Assembly (NCBI GenBank): GCA_031426915.1
Contig: JASJPB010000017.1
Location: 38,943 to 102,942 of the forward strand
Origin: Sulfurimicrobium sp031426915
GTDB taxonomy: Bacteria; Pseudomonadota; Gammaproteobacteria; Burkholderiales; Sulfuricellaceae
Length of the DNA: 64,000 bases
Reading direction: 5' to 3'
In this document: one piece after another, positions 17,301 to 27,819 of the stretch
Numbering within the stretch: position 1 is the first letter of the stretch
How the letters are laid out: each line of letters starts with the position of its first letter
Position numbers and translations under genes: made by a program
Notes under the pieces: model-generated
Databases searched by the model: none
What the model was told of the DNA's origin: nothing
What the model saw: the letters and a program-made list of their open reading frames with translations, nothing else

Positions 17301-20287
17301 CTGAAGGCTCGACCATCGAAAGTACGCTGGCAGCGCCAGGCATTGAAGAAGAAATCAGCCTCGCCCCCATTACAGAAACGCCAGAATCCGGAATCGTAAA
17401 AGAAGAGATCGCGGAAGAAACGGCAGCGGATACCACCGAACATGCCCGGGCACAGCGACCTGACGAGGAGGCAGCGCAACCAGAATCCACTCCTGTAGCG
17501 GAAGCACCCGAAGAAGACCTTGAAATCAAGGTGGGTCAGGTCACCCTGCCCGCTGCCCTGTTCCACATTTTCATCAACGAAGCCAGGCAGCATCTGGCTA
17601 CGCTGCGGCAGCATTGCGACACACTTGGCCAACATCCGGACATGCCGGTGCAGCACGATTTCATGCGTGCCGCACATACCCTGTGCGGCATTTCCCGCAC
17701 CGTGGGCTTCCCTGCCATAGCCGAACTGGGCTTTCCTCTGGAGCTATGGCTCCAGGAGTTGCTGCAGCATCCGTCCCCGGTCACAGACAAACAACTCAAA
17801 CTCATGGGCGACGCCATCTCCGCCCTGAGCAAAATGATTGAAACCATCGGTGACCACAAGTCGCCCAAACCGGCCAAACCGCTGGTTCGTTCCTTGCAGG
17901 CCATGCTGAACAAGGCCCAGGCGGAAAGAGAGCCGATCCCGTCGAGCGTGGAGACTACTCCCCCCCCGGTAACGCCTCAATTGCCCAGCGAGGAATCACC
18001 CCAGGTTAAACCCTCTGTGCCAGCCACTGAGCCCGGACGGGAGCGTCGTGCCATCCGCGACGATATTGATGCCGAACTGTTGCCGATCTTCCTCGAAGAA
18101 GCCCAGGATCTGTTCCCCCTAGTAGGGGGGCAATTGCGGGCCTGGCGCGCCAACTCGTCCGACAGTCACGCCTCGGATAGCCTGCAACGCGCGCTCCACA
18201 CCATCAAGGGTAGCGCCCGCATGGCCGGCGCCATGCGCCTGGGTGAACTCACCCACAACATGGAAGCGCAAGTCTTGGCGGCCATCGAGTCCGGCCATCT
18301 CCCACCGGATCTATTTGACACCCTGGAAGGCGAGTTCGACCGCATGGGCGACGTGCTGGAGCAACTCCGCCACGGCCCACAGCCGGAGCCGGTTGCCGCT
18401 CCCCCTTCCAGCGAGGCCGCTGCGACAGAAAAGTCCATTACCACGGTTGCAACGCTCGCCACAGAAGCCGAGGCCCCGGTCAAGGCTATGCTGCGCGTGC
18501 GTGCGGATCTGGTAGACAAGATGGTAAACGAAGCAGGCGAAGTGAGTATCGCGCGCTCCCGCATCGAAGGGGAAATGCAGAATTTCAAACGCTCCCTGCT
18601 GGATCTGACGGAAAGCATCAACCGTATGCGCAACCAGCTGCGCGAGATCGAAATTCAGGCGGAAAGCCAGATGCAGTCGCGCCAGTCTCTCGCCAGGGAA
18701 TCACACGAAGAATTCGACCCGCTGGAATTCGACCGCTTCACCCGCCTTCAGGAAGTGACGCGGATGATGGCCGAAAGCGTCAACGACGTTGCCAGCGTGC
18801 AGCACAACCTGCTCAAAAATCTGGACGAAACGGAAGCTGCGCTGCTGGCCCAATCGCGCATGACCAAGGAGCTGCAACAGGAACTGCTGCGCACCCGCAT
18901 GGTGCCTTTGGGCAGCATTTCGGAACGGCTCTACCGCATTGTGCGCCAAACTTCGAAAGAACTCGGCAAACGAGCCACTCTGGACATCGTTGGCGAACAG
19001 GTGGAGCTGGACCGTAGCGTGCTGGAAAAAATGACGGCCCCGTTCGAGCACCTGCTGCGCAACGCCATTGACCATGGTCTGGAAACAGTCCAAGAGCGTC
19101 TCGCCACAGGTAAGGATGAGGCTGGCGCCATCGAGCTTCAAGCCCGTCAGGAGGGCAATGAGATCCTGCTCACCCTGCGCGATGACGGACGCGGCATCAA
19201 TCTGGACAGCATCCGTGCCAAGGCTGTGGAACTGGGCCTGCTGGCACCCGACAGCGAGGTCGCTGCGGCCCACCTGATGGAGTTGATTTTCAACTCAGGA
19301 TTTTCCACGGCTGCTGAGGTGACCCAGGTTTCCGGCCGTGGCATCGGCATGGACGTGGTACGCAACGAAATCGCCAGCCTCGGCGGCCGCGTGGAAATGA
19401 CTTCGGAAACAGGCAAGGGCACGACATTCAGCATCTATCTGCCGCTCACCCTGGCGGTAACCCAGGCAGTGCTGGTTCGTTCCGGCACGGGCGTCTATGC
19501 CCTGCCTTCAACCATGGTGGATCAGGTACAGGAACTGAAAGCGGATGCCTTGGCTGGGGTATATCAAAAACAGGAAATAATATGGCAGGGCAACCACTAC
19601 CCGCTGCATTATTTTCCGCGATTATTGGGGGATCAGGAATCAGCCCCTGTAGTGCAGCGCTATTCCACCATCATGCTGCTTCACAGCGGCGCGCAGCGCG
19701 TGGCAATCCACGTCGACGAACTCATCGGAAACCGCGAAATCGTGGTCAAGAACATCGGCCCTCAATTGGCCCGCGTACCGGGTGTGGCCGGAGCCACCGT
19801 ATTGGGTAACGGCAAGGTGGTGCTGATTTTGAACGCCGTGCATCTTGCACAGCGTCATGGCATACCCACGCTGCTCGCGCAGCGCACCAATGTGGAACAA
19901 CTTCCCGCAGCAATGCCGGTCATCATGATCGTCGACGATTCCCTCACTGTGCGCAAGATCACCAGCAAGCTGTTAACCCGTGAAGGATACCAGGTGGTTA
20001 CCGCCAAGGACGGCGTGGATGCCTTGCAGGCGCTGGAAGATGTGACACCCCTGGTCATGCTGGTAGACATCGAAATGCCGCGCATGGATGGCTTCGAACT
20101 GACCAAGAATGTGCGCGGCAATGCCAAGACTGCCAACATTCCGATCATCATGATCACCTCGCGCACAGCTGAAAAACACCGCAATTATGCGCAGGAACTG
20201 GGTGTCAACGTGTATCTCGGCAAGCCATATCAGGAAGAGGAACTGCTGGGGTATATCGCTGGGTTCGTCAAAGGCAGTCTGCACTGA
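14396..20287 (+). CDS. pilL: Hybrid histidine kinase PilL/ChpA with multiple Hpt domains
   Basis: A 1963-residue CheA-type kinase. Hpt-like modules are centred near His49, His733 (FHTLKGSGRM), His1094 (HTLCGISRTV) and His1268 (HTIKGSARM); a further helical module near residue 500 lacks a His. An acidic, Pro/Glu-rich linker spans about 790-1040. The C-terminal half has the dimerisation region, HATPase domain (N-box HLLRNAIDHGLE, G-box DDGRGI, GRGIGMDVV), CheW-like domain and a receiver with phospho-acceptor Asp1891 (LVDIEMPRMDG). It is the hub of the Pil-Chp system. The Lys-to-Cys change after His1094 may weaken that site. No chpB/cheR genes follow. Confidence 0.93.
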   Translation: MSIEFDTGPLTWVKGEIDQALRQASEKLALFANDASDNTPLRQCQTHLHQVSGAIQMVGLEGVARFGEGIEKLVAALEKREVAISGTNLDLVNQSMSALSQYLEGLLNGQPDQPIRLFPQYRALLLARGIEKTSESELFFPDLSIRAPKSLPSLQISAQELPGFLKKERARYQRGLLGFLRNTDDAASLQAMRDALAAIEQTQTVPANRTFWWSAVGMVESLLHKGQETNLLVKQLCGGIDQQIRRLAEGSPKVAERLLRDVLYFIARSKPVAERVGQIKDLFELDAYVPQVLDSEHQAEQERRLPLLRELRDIIAPAKDAWLKFTSGSTDNLSNFRSQLKRLVEKASALENPPLNQLLQQIEAGATELSSNPGELNEMVAMEMATTILLAENTLENYRGATDEFRRQAEVQSRRLQASLQGKLDEVEITDIPLLDEMSRRAQEKLLLAQVGQEIQSNLQHIEQVLDTFFRDTAKRDELPGLKPFLKQIYGALKILELEPAVELLNECERLIDGFCQSGYEPQQEQLEQVAEGLSSLGFYVEAIQRGRTDAVQILKSALTHLKPAAEEIAIAPENETTAEEPAISIEAGLEDQKQQIQVLLQQWQQDPSNDQVRDSLQQQLASLQQDADLIADADLKALATEARRLLEQSSAPTAELAEATAILAAPRMAVAAPSAETARLANEADETIDAEMLEIYLEEAEEVLSSVNENLELCHDQPNDKEALTTLRRSFHTLKGSGRMVGLWELGEVAWAIEQVMNKWLQEEKNATPELLALLGQAHEHFVGWVAGLKASGSVQVNAANLLAEAERLRTGAIAALLPLTPAEVVQEAIPEEEAVVPEPEVTAHEEIASREEALQIAAGEAQAKVPEDRLEILLESGAEPLAEDEIPVQTIDIELPAEETLLELPPSTDEEPSVEMPPVLPPEIGLEEIVLELPESATGPEQEIPSGISNPWAAEALPELITEQAATEGSTIESTLAAPGIEEEISLAPITETPESGIVKEEIAEETAADTTEHARAQRPDEEAAQPESTPVAEAPEEDLEIKVGQVTLPAALFHIFINEARQHLATLRQHCDTLGQHPDMPVQHDFMRAAHTLCGISRTVGFPAIAELGFPLELWLQELLQHPSPVTDKQLKLMGDAISALSKMIETIGDHKSPKPAKPLVRSLQAMLNKAQAEREPIPSSVETTPPPVTPQLPSEESPQVKPSVPATEPGRERRAIRDDIDAELLPIFLEEAQDLFPLVGGQLRAWRANSSDSHASDSLQRALHTIKGSARMAGAMRLGELTHNMEAQVLAAIESGHLPPDLFDTLEGEFDRMGDVLEQLRHGPQPEPVAAPPSSEAAATEKSITTVATLATEAEAPVKAMLRVRADLVDKMVNEAGEVSIARSRIEGEMQNFKRSLLDLTESINRMRNQLREIEIQAESQMQSRQSLARESHEEFDPLEFDRFTRLQEVTRMMAESVNDVASVQHNLLKNLDETEAALLAQSRMTKELQQELLRTRMVPLGSISERLYRIVRQTSKELGKRATLDIVGEQVELDRSVLEKMTAPFEHLLRNAIDHGLETVQERLATGKDEAGAIELQARQEGNEILLTLRDDGRGINLDSIRAKAVELGLLAPDSEVAAAHLMELIFNSGFSTAAEVTQVSGRGIGMDVVRNEIASLGGRVEMTSETGKGTTFSIYLPLTLAVTQAVLVRSGTGVYALPSTMVDQVQELKADALAGVYQKQEIIWQGNHYPLHYFPRLLGDQESAPVVQRYSTIMLLHSGAQRVAIHVDELIGNREIVVKNIGPQLARVPGVAGATVLGNGKVVLILNAVHLAQRHGIPTLLAQRTNVEQLPAAMPVIMIVDDSLTVRKITSKLLTREGYQVVTAKDGVDALQALEDVTPLVMLVDIEMPRMDGFELTKNVRGNAKTANIPIIMITSRTAEKHRNYAQELGVNVYLGKPYQEEELLGYIAGFVKGSLH

Positions 20288-20292
20288 CGCGC

Positions 20293-20325
20293 GGGTAAGG
20301 TGGAAAAGCGTAGCGTAGCTTACCC
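20293..20325. repeat. Hairpin between convergent pilL and uppP
   Basis: A 7-bp inverted repeat (GGGTAAG ... CTTACCC) with a 19-nt interior sits in the 55-bp gap between two converging genes. It resembles the GGGTAAG/CTTACCC dispersed hairpins common in betaproteobacteria and could act as a bidirectional stop or mRNA-end stabiliser. There is no U-tract, so it is not a classical intrinsic terminator. Confidence 0.4.
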
Positions 20326-20342
20326 ACCCTACTCCCTGGGCG

Positions 20343-21167
20343 TCAGGCCGATGTCCAGTTCACCACACCCGTATAAGCCGTCGCCAATACCACCACGCCA
20401 AATACGATGCGATACCAGGCAAATACCGAAAAGTCGTGTCTGGAGATAAAGCGCAGCAAGCCTTTCACCGCCACAAAGGCGCTCACGAAGGACGCCACGA
20501 AACCCACCGCGAACAAGCCAAGATCATCCGCCTGCAACAAGTCGCGGTGCTTGTAGAGATCGTAGAGCGTCGCCGCAATCAGGGTTGGAATGGCGAGAAA
20601 GAAGGAAAACTCGGTGGCGGCACGGCGCGACAAGCCAAAAAACAGTCCACCGATGATCGTCGCGCCGGAACGCGATGTACCAGGTATCAGCGCCAGTGCC
20701 TGAGCGAAGCCGATTTTCAGGGCATCGCGCCAGTCCATCTCATCCACGTCCTGAATACGAATCGTATGCTGCCTGCGTTCCGCCCAGAGGATCAACACGC
20801 CGCCGACGATGAAGGCCAGCGCCACTGGAACCGGATGAAACAGATGGGCCTTGATCGCCTTGGCGAATAGCAGGCCCAGTACCGCAGCAGGCAGAAAAGC
20901 CACCATGAGGTTGGTCACGAAACGCCGCGCCAGCGCATCGCTCCGCACCCCCCGCGCCACCCCCCACAACCTAACCCGGTATTCCCAGCATACTGCCAGA
21001 ATGGCGCCGGACTGAATCACAATTTCGAACAGCTTGCCCTTGTCGTCATTAAAATCCAGCAGGTCGCCTACAAGAATCAAATGGCCGGTACTGGAAATGG
21101 GTAGAAACTCGGTCAGGCCCTCGACCACGCCCAGTATCAGTGCCTTGCATAACAGGATGATATCCAA
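20343..21167 (-). CDS. uppP: Undecaprenyl-diphosphatase
   Basis: A 274-residue membrane enzyme (BacA/UppP) that recycles undecaprenyl diphosphate to the monophosphate lipid carrier for peptidoglycan and O-antigen export. The two signature motifs are present: EGLTEFLPISSTGHLIL near the N-terminus and PGTSRSGATI around residues 160-170. Six or more hydrophobic segments are visible. It lies 7 bp downstream of thiC on the same strand, an accidental-looking operon partner. Confidence 0.96.
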   Translation of the reverse strand: MDIILLCKALILGVVEGLTEFLPISSTGHLILVGDLLDFNDDKGKLFEIVIQSGAILAVCWEYRVRLWGVARGVRSDALARRFVTNLMVAFLPAAVLGLLFAKAIKAHLFHPVPVALAFIVGGVLILWAERRQHTIRIQDVDEMDWRDALKIGFAQALALIPGTSRSGATIIGGLFFGLSRRAATEFSFFLAIPTLIAATLYDLYKHRDLLQADDLGLFAVGFVASFVSAFVAVKGLLRFISRHDFSVFAWYRIVFGVVVLATAYTGVVNWTSA

Positions 21168-21174
21168 AAGCTAA

Positions 21175-23013
<1,839 letters not shown>

Positions 23014-23057
23014 TACGGAAAACTCCTCAGGGAACGCAAGGAGCATTGTGACTAACA

Positions 23058-23138
23058 ACGCTTCCCTGCGGCGGCATTATCCGCGTCAGGTTCGAAGGGT
23101 CTCTCTCACCCGGCACAACGTATGCCAGGACCCCTAGC
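23058..23138 (-). promoter_or_regulatory. TPP riboswitch (THI element) upstream of thiC
   Basis: Read on the minus strand, the region contains the conserved THI-box pieces in order: GGGGTCC near the 5' end, GTGAGAGAGACCCTT, GAACCTGA and GGATAATGCCG, ending in GCAGGGAAGC. These form the P1-P5 aptamer that binds thiamine pyrophosphate. The aptamer ends about 45 nt before the thiC start. The short gap and the ribosome-binding site at its end suggest control of translation initiation rather than a long terminator. Confidence 0.93.
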
Positions 23139-23231
23139 TGTCAAGCCTGTTTTAGTAGGCTCTAATAGTGTTAAGCTACTGGAATTGTGAAATAATTGCA
23201 AGCAACGATGGATTTATACACGGGGATTGCT

Positions 23232-23885
23232 ATGGATATCGAACAAGCGCGATTCAATATGGTGGAGCAGCAAATCAGGACATGGAACGTGCTGGATCAG
23301 CATGTGCTCAACCTGCTGCTGGAAATGCGGCGCGAGGACTTTGTGCCCCCGGCCTACCGCAACCTGGCTTTTATCGACATGGAAATCCCCCTCGGCCACG
23401 GAGAGCTTATGCTGCCCCCGAAACTCGAAGGGCGCATCATCCAGGAACTGGCCATCAAGAAAACCGACAAGGTGCTGGAAGTGGGCACCGGCAGCGGCTA
23501 CATGACCGCGTTGCTGGCACGCGCAGCGCACCATGTCTACAGCGTCGAGATCGTACCCGAGTTCAAGGCCCAAGCTGCGGAAAAGCTCCAGGCTCACGGC
23601 GTGCACAATGTCACGCTTGAAGAGGGCGATGCGTCCCATGGCTGGGACCATCGCGGCCCGTACGATGTCATCGTGCTCACCGGCTCGGTCCCCGTTCTGC
23701 CGGACGCATTTGCCGCCGAGCTCAATCCCGGTGGGCGCATGTTCGCCGTGGTAGGCGACGCCCCGGCAATGGAAGGGAAACTGCTGACCTGTCTCGGCAA
23801 AGGCGTTTGTCAGGTGAAAGACTTGTTCGAGACCTGCGTTCCTCCGCTACGCAACGCACTTCAGCCTCAACGCTTCATTTTCTGA
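23232..23885 (+). CDS. Protein-L-isoaspartate O-methyltransferase-like SAM methyltransferase
   Basis: A 217-residue class I SAM-dependent methyltransferase of the PCMT family. The SAM-binding motif I is VLEVGTGSGYMTALLA, followed by motif II VYSVEIVPEF and a GWDHRGPYDVIVLTGS post-motif. The ATG at 23232 (MDIEQARFNMVEQQIRTWNVLD) has GGGG 7 bp upstream and matches the family N-terminus; an upstream TTG at 23196 does not. In many betaproteobacteria this gene heads a small operon with a rhodanese and a TolC-type gene, exactly as here. Whether it repairs isoaspartate or has another substrate is not clear. Confidence 0.85.
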   Translation: MDIEQARFNMVEQQIRTWNVLDQHVLNLLLEMRREDFVPPAYRNLAFIDMEIPLGHGELMLPPKLEGRIIQELAIKKTDKVLEVGTGSGYMTALLARAAHHVYSVEIVPEFKAQAAEKLQAHGVHNVTLEEGDASHGWDHRGPYDVIVLTGSVPVLPDAFAAELNPGGRMFAVVGDAPAMEGKLLTCLGKGVCQVKDLFETCVPPLRNALQPQRFIF

Positions 23886-23891
23886 TCAAAC

Positions 23892-24215
23892 GTGAAACAG
23901 TTACACCCCGTCGGCCTGAAGGAATGGCTGGACGACTCTGCGCGCAGGCCCCCTCTGCTGGTGGACGTTCGTGAAAGCTGGGAATTCAGGTACTGTCACA
24001 TTGAAGGATCTATCCTGCTTCCGCTGGGTCAGATCCCCACTCGCTTGAGCGAACTGGAACCAGATGGGGAGTTCGTCATGATTTGCCATCTTGGTGTGCG
24101 CAGTTATCGGGCCGGTCTGATTCTCGATCAAGCCGGCTTCAGCAATGTATACAACTTGCAAGGCGGAGTAGAAGCCTGGGCACGGGATGTCGACCTCTCC
24201 ATGCGCAAATACTAA
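23892..24215 (+). CDS. Single-domain rhodanese-like sulfurtransferase
   Basis: A 107-residue cytoplasmic rhodanese domain starting at GTG, 6 bp after the methyltransferase gene. The active-site loop is CHLGVRS with catalytic Cys65; DVRESWEFRYCHIEGS is the conserved N-terminal rhodanese block. It likely carries persulfide sulfur, but the acceptor is unknown. It lies between the Pcm-like and TolC genes. Confidence 0.88.
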   Translation: MKQLHPVGLKEWLDDSARRPPLLVDVRESWEFRYCHIEGSILLPLGQIPTRLSELEPDGEFVMICHLGVRSYRAGLILDQAGFSNVYNLQGGVEAWARDVDLSMRKY

Positions 24216-24230
24216 ACCGGACTATTCGCG

Positions 24231-25553
24231 ATGAAACAGTTCACACTGGCATTACTGATCGGCACCCTTTTCGCCCCTGTGGCCCAGGCAGCCAATCTGA
24301 TAGAGATTTACCGTCAAGCCCAGGACAGGGACGCCACCATCGCCTCGGCCAAGGCCGCCTATCAGGCCGGCCAGGAAAAACTGCCGCAGGGTCGCGCACA
24401 ATTGCTACCAAGCATCAACCTGAGCGCCGGCACCACCTGGAACGAGATGGACATCCAGTATCGCGGCACCACCACATTCCCTGGCGGACAGCGCAACTAT
24501 AACGCCAGCGGCGCAACGCTGTCGCTGACCCAGCCCATCTACCGGCGGCAAAATTGGGCACAGTACGAGCAGGGTAAACTCCAGAGCGATCAGGCCGAAA
24601 TGCAATATTCCGCGGCCCAGCAGGATCTGATCCTGCGCGTGGCGCAAGCTTATTTCGACGTGTTGCTGGCCCAGGATGCCGCCACGCTTGCGAAAGCGCA
24701 AAAAATGGCGATTTCCGAACAGTTGGCACAGGCAAAAATGAACTTCGAAGTCGGCACCGTCACCATTACCGATACTCACGAAGCCCAATCCCGTTATGAT
24801 CTTGCCAATGCAAGCGAGATCGCCGCACTCAATGATCTGGAGATCAAGCAACGGGCCCTGGAAAAAATCACTGGCAAGGAACCGGGCTCCCTGGCCCCGC
24901 TGGCAATCGAACTTCCGCTGCAATTGCCGCAACCGAGCGATATGGGCAAGTGGGTCGAAGCTGCGGAGCAAAACAATTTACTGGTGCAAATTCAGAAGAT
25001 TGCGGGTGAAATCGCCAGCCAGGAAGTGGAGCGCAACCGTGGCGGCCATCAACCCACCCTTGATCTGGTAGCGAGTTACAGCGACACATCCGCGACGGGC
25101 AGCAACCTTGGCGTCGGAAACGACAGCAAAGCCACAGCCATCGGCCTGCAATTCAACCTGCCGCTATTCCAGGGCGGCCTGGTCGACTCCCGGATACGGG
25201 AAGCTGTAGCCAATCTGGAAAAAGCGCGCCAGGACCTGGAACAAACCGTACGCCAGACGGCACTTTCCACGCGCCAGGCCTATTTTGGCGTCACCAGCGG
25301 CATGGCTCAGATCAAGGCGCTGGAACAGGCCCTGGTATCGAGTCAAAGCTCCCTGGATTCCACGAGGTTGGGCCTGGAAGTTGGCGTGCGTACCAACGTG
25401 GATGTACTCAATGCTCAGCAACAGCTTTTCGGCGCCAAGCGCGACCTGTACAAGGCACGTTACAACTACCTGTTGAGCCGTCTGCAACTGAAATCCGCCG
25501 CCGGCACCCTGGCCGAAGACGACCTGCTTCAGGTCAATCAGTGGCTGAAGTGA
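24231..25553 (+). CDS. tolC: TolC-family outer membrane efflux/secretion channel
   Basis: A 440-residue protein with a signal peptide (MKQFTLALLIGTLFAPVAQA) and the tandem long-helix repeats of TolC (two OEP domains, about 25-215 and 230-425). It forms the trimeric outer membrane tunnel for type I secretion and RND/MFS efflux. It lies 15 bp after the rhodanese gene. Its last 20 bp overlap the end of the converging waaA gene. Confidence 0.9.
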   Translation: MKQFTLALLIGTLFAPVAQAANLIEIYRQAQDRDATIASAKAAYQAGQEKLPQGRAQLLPSINLSAGTTWNEMDIQYRGTTTFPGGQRNYNASGATLSLTQPIYRRQNWAQYEQGKLQSDQAEMQYSAAQQDLILRVAQAYFDVLLAQDAATLAKAQKMAISEQLAQAKMNFEVGTVTITDTHEAQSRYDLANASEIAALNDLEIKQRALEKITGKEPGSLAPLAIELPLQLPQPSDMGKWVEAAEQNNLLVQIQKIAGEIASQEVERNRGGHQPTLDLVASYSDTSATGSNLGVGNDSKATAIGLQFNLPLFQGGLVDSRIREAVANLEKARQDLEQTVRQTALSTRQAYFGVTSGMAQIKALEQALVSSQSSLDSTRLGLEVGVRTNVDVLNAQQQLFGAKRDLYKARYNYLLSRLQLKSAAGTLAEDDLLQVNQWLK

Positions 25554-26820
25554 GCTGCGATCCTGGAATAAACCGCTGCAGCAAAGCCATCGCCCGCCCG
25601 GTCGCCCCCTGGTGCTGATGACTGAAACTCAATCCCGCCTGACCCATGGCATGGCGCCGGGCCGAGTCCCGCAATAAACGCCCCAACTCCCGGGCCAACC
25701 CCATTTCATCCGCCACTCTCAGAGCCGCGCCCGCTGTCACCGCGCGCTCCGCCGCTTCGAAAAAATTGAAGGTATGGGTGCCAATGAGGACCGGCTTTCC
25801 CATGGCGCACGCCTCAATCAGGTTCTGTCCGCCATAGGGCAGCAAACTCCCTCCGATCAGGGCCACATCGCACGCGGCATAATAGACGAACATTTCTCCC
25901 ATGCTGTCACCCAATACCACTGCCGTTCCGGGTGCTACCGCCTGCCCCGCACTGCGGCGCTGGTACTGAACACCGCGCTGCTCCAGCAAATTTGCCACTG
26001 CATCAAAACGCTGTGGGTGGCGCGGGACAATTACGCTGAGCAAGCCGGGCACATCGATCATTTGCAGCGCATCGAGTATTTTTTCCTCCTCCCCTTCACG
26101 CGTGCTTGCGGCCAGAAATACCACCCGCCCGGCGCCAAAGGTTTCCCGCAACGCAGCTCCACTTTCAAACGCATCAGCCGCGGGCGTGATGTCGAATTTA
26201 AGGTTTCCCATCACGTTTACGCAAATGGCCCCCAAGGCAGCCAAGCGCTGCGCATCGTCTTCTGTTTGCGCAGCAACCAGCGCCAATTGGCGCAGGCTGG
26301 TTTGGGCAAGCTTGCCGAAACGGGCGTAGCCGCGAGCAGATTTTTCCGACAAACGCGCATTCAGCAAGCATAGCGGCACCCCCGAGTCACTGCACGCCTG
26401 GATCAGGTTGGGCCAAATTTCTGTTTCCAACAGCAAACCAAGCTGTGGTCTGAAATGGCGAAGGAAACGGCCCACGGCAAAGGGATAGTCATAGGGCAGG
26501 TAACAGCGCAGCACATCGGCGCCATACAATTGCTCCCCCGCATCCCTGCCCGTAGGCGTCATATGGGTCAGGAGAATCTGATGATCCGGGTAATGCGCTT
26601 GTAGCGCCCCTATCAGCGACGCGGCGGCACGGGTTTCTCCCACCGAAACGGTATGCAGCCAGATCACAGGACGCAAGGAACGGATCGAGTAAAGACCGAA
26701 GCGCTCCTGCCAGTGGAGCAGGTATTCAGGCTGGCGGCGCGCGCGCGACAGGAGATGAAAAATCACATAAGGTAGCAGCAGGAACAGCAAACTGGTATAG
26801 ACCCCACGTCGCCAGCTCAT
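25534..26820 (-). CDS. waaA: 3-deoxy-D-manno-octulosonic acid transferase
   Basis: A 428-residue inner-membrane-anchored GT30 glycosyltransferase that adds Kdo to lipid IVA in LPS assembly. Family hallmarks are the N-terminal membrane anchor (TSLLFLLLPYVIFHLL), WLHTVSVGETRAA with catalytic Glu, TETEIWPN-like LLETEIWPNLI, and the C-terminal GGSLLPYGGQNLIEA acceptor motif. It overlaps waaC by 4 bp (ATGA), so the two are coupled, with waaC first. Confidence 0.95.
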   Translation of the reverse strand: MSWRRGVYTSLLFLLLPYVIFHLLSRARRQPEYLLHWQERFGLYSIRSLRPVIWLHTVSVGETRAAASLIGALQAHYPDHQILLTHMTPTGRDAGEQLYGADVLRCYLPYDYPFAVGRFLRHFRPQLGLLLETEIWPNLIQACSDSGVPLCLLNARLSEKSARGYARFGKLAQTSLRQLALVAAQTEDDAQRLAALGAICVNVMGNLKFDITPAADAFESGAALRETFGAGRVVFLAASTREGEEEKILDALQMIDVPGLLSVIVPRHPQRFDAVANLLEQRGVQYQRRSAGQAVAPGTAVVLGDSMGEMFVYYAACDVALIGGSLLPYGGQNLIEACAMGKPVLIGTHTFNFFEAAERAVTAGAALRVADEMGLARELGRLLRDSARRHAMGQAGLSFSHQHQGATGRAMALLQRFIPGSQLTSATD

Positions 26821-27776
26821 GCCTGCAACATCCCTGCCAGTGCTGCAGTTACCTCATCCGGTTGTGGTACCCGGCCCGCCCGGCCCAGATTGACGGCGGG
26901 GCCGCTGCAATAAACCCCGGTCAGACCTGGATCGGAGGCACAATAAAGTGCAACCACCGGCACATTCAGGGCAGCCGCGAGGTGGGACAGGCCCGTATCC
27001 ACTCCCACGACCACACGCGCCTGTCCCAGCAAAGCGGCGGCCTGAGCAAGATTGAGCCGGGGCGGAACCACTGCACTCGGCATCTGCAGAGCAAGTCGCT
27101 CGCTACGTTCCCTTTCCCTTTCGCTCCCCCAGGGCAGGACACAACGAATGCCTTGGATGTGGAAATGATCCGCCAGTGTCAACCAGTAATCTTCGGGCCA
27201 TTCCTTGTCACTGCGGCTGGTAGCATGGAGCAGCACCGCAAACGCTTGTCCGCCAAGCCAGGGCAAATCGGCGTCTGGCGCGGCAATGCCGTAGTCCACT
27301 GAAACTTGCGGAACATATCCGAGCGCACGCCCGGCAAGCTGGCGATTTCGCTCCACCGCATGCAAATTTTTGCTCACCACGATAGTTCTATCGTAGGCAA
27401 GCACTGCGATCTGCTCACGTGCACTGCTACGGTCATAACCACAGCGGGGTCCCCGGGCGAGGAGGGAAATGGCGGCGCTTTTAATCAAACCCTGGCTATC
27501 CAGCACCAGGTCATAGGGCGTTGAACGCAACTGGCGCCGGAACTCCGCCATTTCACGCCAGGTGACAGGCCTGAACAACGCGCGCCGCCAGCGCCGGATC
27601 GCCACGGTGGTTACTCGCCTGACTCCCGGATGCAGGGCGGGCAACTCAGCAAAATTCTCTTCCACCACCCAATCCACCTTTGCATCCGGAAAATGGGCGC
27701 AAATATCGGTCACGGCGGGAAGTTGATGTATGACATCGCCCAAGGAAGAAGTCTTGACCAGCAATATTTTCGGCAT
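26817..27776 (-). CDS. waaC: ADP-heptose:LPS heptosyltransferase I
   Basis: A 319-residue GT9 glycosyltransferase that adds the first L-glycero-D-manno-heptose to Kdo in the LPS inner core. The N-terminal ILLVKTSSLGDVIHQLPAVTDI and the ADP-heptose-binding VVGVDTGLSHLAAALNVPVVALY motif are diagnostic. It precedes waaA with ATGA overlap and is divergent from the glycosyltransferase gene starting at 27820. Confidence 0.95.
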   Translation of the reverse strand: MPKILLVKTSSLGDVIHQLPAVTDICAHFPDAKVDWVVEENFAELPALHPGVRRVTTVAIRRWRRALFRPVTWREMAEFRRQLRSTPYDLVLDSQGLIKSAAISLLARGPRCGYDRSSAREQIAVLAYDRTIVVSKNLHAVERNRQLAGRALGYVPQVSVDYGIAAPDADLPWLGGQAFAVLLHATSRSDKEWPEDYWLTLADHFHIQGIRCVLPWGSERERERSERLALQMPSAVVPPRLNLAQAAALLGQARVVVGVDTGLSHLAAALNVPVVALYCASDPGLTGVYCSGPAVNLGRAGRVPQPDEVTAALAGMLQA

Positions 27777-27819
27777 GCGGCTATTTTAGCCTACCCGGGC
27801 AGCAGGCATAATACGTTCA

